Shown one piece after another: positions 21,869 through 22,993 of a stretch of DNA of 22,993 nucleotides (the first letter of the stretch is position 1; every line of letters starts with the position of its first letter). The notes under the pieces were generated by a model. That model saw only the letters and a program-made list of their open reading frames with translations, was not told where the DNA came from and did no database searches. Origin of the DNA: Chloroflexota bacterium (lineage in GTDB: Bacteria; Chloroflexota; Dehalococcoidia; Lucifugimonadales; Lucifugimonadaceae). The position numbers and the translations under genes were made by a program. Location of the stretch: contig JAURLM010000197.1 of NCBI GenBank assembly GCA_030831265.1, positions 1 through 22,993 of the forward strand. The letters run 5' to 3'.

Positions 21869-22993
21869 TCAGCCCGCAACAACGGGCGGGCCGGATAACA
21901 ACGACAGAACTTCGACGTGCCTTGTCTGCGGAAACATGTCCACGGGCTGGATTTTCTCAAGTCTAAACCCGTTCGCAACCATTCGTGCCTGGTCACGAGC
22001 CATCGCTGATGTGTCACATGACACCAGCACTACCCGCGACGGGCTCATACGTCGCACCGCATCCAGCGCTTCCGGCATGCAACCTGAACGAGGCGGATCG
22101 AGAATCACGAAATCCACGTCACCCGCCAGCCCCGGCATGACTTCCTCTGATTTGCCCTGGATGAACTCAACATCACGAAGGCCATCGGCGTTCCTGAGAG
22201 CATCCTGAATCGCAGATGCCGATTCTTCGATCGCAAGCACCCTGTTCACATGCGGAGCAAGCAGAGCGGCGAATGTGCCGACACCGCAGTACGCATCAAG
22301 TAGCGTCCCCCCTCCGTTCAGACCCAGCATTGAGCGCACTTCTTCCGCCATGCGCTCTAGTTGTGCAACGTTCACCTGGAAGAACGACGGTGACGCGACG
22401 CGAAATTCGAGTCCAGCCACAGACTCTTCATAGTGAGTCTGGCCTGATTCCGGTAGTCCCGGCCCTCCAGGCAATGGCGGCTGGATCAGCGTCGAACCTG
22501 TTTTCGCACTAGCGCGGACGGAAAACTGGCTCATTCCGCCAAGCCTGCCCTGAACTTTACCCAGTACAGCGTTGACCGGGTCATTCATCAGCAGACAGCG
22601 GTCGGTCTTCACAAACCTGCGCGTTACCGCGTTCATGTAGCCAACCTGTCCACGATTTTCAGGCCAGCGCGCCACGGTAAAACGAGCGTGGTTACGGTAG
22701 CCAAGCGTGAGCGGGCTGCCAATCACCGGTTCGACCACATAACCAGCAAGCGACTCATAATCACTCATAGCGGCGATGACCCGGCCGCGTTTCAATTCAA
22801 GCTGATGGTCATATGTGACGTGCTGCCACTGGCAACCGGTGCAATCCAGGAAGTAGCTACACGGCGCAGGAATCCTGTGCGGACTGGCCTCCAACACCTC
22901 TGTCACGCGGGCGTGCAATCCCTGCGGGTTAATCCATGTAATCTCCGCACGCACCGCCTCGTCCGCCAGCCCGCCCATTACTGAAACAGGCGC
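21869..22993 (-). CDS. TrmA/RumA-family uracil-5-methyltransferase with Fe-S motif, 5'-partial
   Basis: SAM-dependent RNA m5U methyltransferase. The frame stays open to the window end: five codons (APVSV) precede the Met at 22978, and that Met falls inside the TRAM-type N-terminal domain (GLADEAVRAEI matches its second half). The true start is therefore probably outside. Counting from that Met, the [4Fe-4S] cysteines are Cys40, Cys46, Cys49 (CxxxxxCxxC) and Cys128 in TDRCLL. Later come FFQVN, SAM motif DAYCGVGTF, DPPRSGC and the catalytic Cys in VVLVSCDTSAMARD. Family members act on 23S rRNA (RlmD/RlmCD type) or tRNA U54; the Fe-S motif favours the RlmD/RlmCD type, but the target is not certain. 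maf follows after 31 bases. Confidence 0.9.
   Translation of the reverse strand, partial: APVSVMGGLADEAVRAEITWINPQGLHARVTEVLEASPHRIPAPCSYFLDCTGCQWQHVTYDHQLELKRGRVIAAMSDYESLAGYVVEPVIGSPLTLGYRNHARFTVARWPENRGQVGYMNAVTRRFVKTDRCLLMNDPVNAVLGKVQGRLGGMSQFSVRASAKTGSTLIQPPLPGGPGLPESGQTHYEESVAGLEFRVASPSFFQVNVAQLERMAEEVRSMLGLNGGGTLLDAYCGVGTFAALLAPHVNRVLAIEESASAIQDALRNADGLRDVEFIQGKSEEVMPGLAGDVDFVILDPPRSGCMPEALDAVRRMSPSRVVLVSCDTSAMARDQARMVANGFRLEKIQPVDMFPQTRHVEVLSLLSGPPVVAG

Noticed and set aside
21872..21890. GCCCG/CGGGC hairpin near the end of the RNA methyltransferase gene
   Set aside because: It lies within the final codons, lacks a following T-run, and maf continues 31 bases later, so transcription probably reads on.

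Overview
The window is a gene-dense bacterial chromosome segment: 22 protein-coding genes, two of them cut by the window edges. I saw no rRNA, tRNA, CRISPR array, insertion sequence or phage gene, and no gap between genes longer than about 220 bases. The best guess for the source is a free-living, probably marine, member of the Chloroflexota (Dehalococcoidia, SAR202-like). This rests on remembered gene-content resemblance (TldD/TldE, HEAT-repeat proteins, an RraA-like protein, a sarcosine-oxidase-like flavoenzyme, a Thr/Pro-linker lipoprotein) and not on a phylogeny, so it is an inference.

Layout. (1) Bases 1-4576, minus strand: a four-gene run of CPA2 cation/proton antiporter, RraA-like protein, monomeric sarcosine-oxidase-type flavoenzyme, and a GH114/TM1410-like secreted or lipid-anchored glycosidase cut by the window start. 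The last three genes are joined by 4-base ATGA overlaps. (2) 4748-6574, plus strand: a uronate-dehydrogenase-like epimerase-family enzyme and a ROK-family sugar kinase, a small sugar-acid/sugar module. (3) 6590-10492, minus strand: TldD, TldE and a HEAT-repeat protein with an acidic tail. (4) 10710-18756, plus strand: folC, fabF, an export-signal protein with a Pro/Thr linker, an orphan HypE/AIR-synthase-like protein, a long RelA/SpoT homologue, rpsT (S20) and a histidine-rich small protein. (5) 18900-19874, plus strand: lexA and tatA, each behind its own recognisable promoter. (6) 19956-22993, minus strand: an overlapping run of a TrmA/RumA-type RNA methyltransferase (cut by the window end), maf, tatB-like and tatC, converging on tatA across a rho-independent terminator.

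The genes cover information processing (S20, RNA methyltransferase, LexA), stress control (RelA/SpoT), folate and fatty-acid synthesis, protein export (a complete TatABC set split over two converging transcripts), peptide processing (TldDE) and oxidative catabolism of amines and sugar acids. No single cassette looks like a wholly new defence or mobile system. The most promising signals are regulatory or are deviations in known families: a perfect 17-bp palindrome placed between the -35 and -10 of the tatA promoter; a dyad over the -35 of the lexA promoter; an 8-bp inverted repeat whose right arm contains the rpsT ribosome binding site; an EXDD-type synthetase signature beside an apparently intact hydrolase in the RelA/SpoT protein; a His-rich protein directly behind rpsT; and an acidic-tailed HEAT protein in the TldDE run. 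Several genes use GTG or TTG starts fixed by ribosome binding sites or overlaps.
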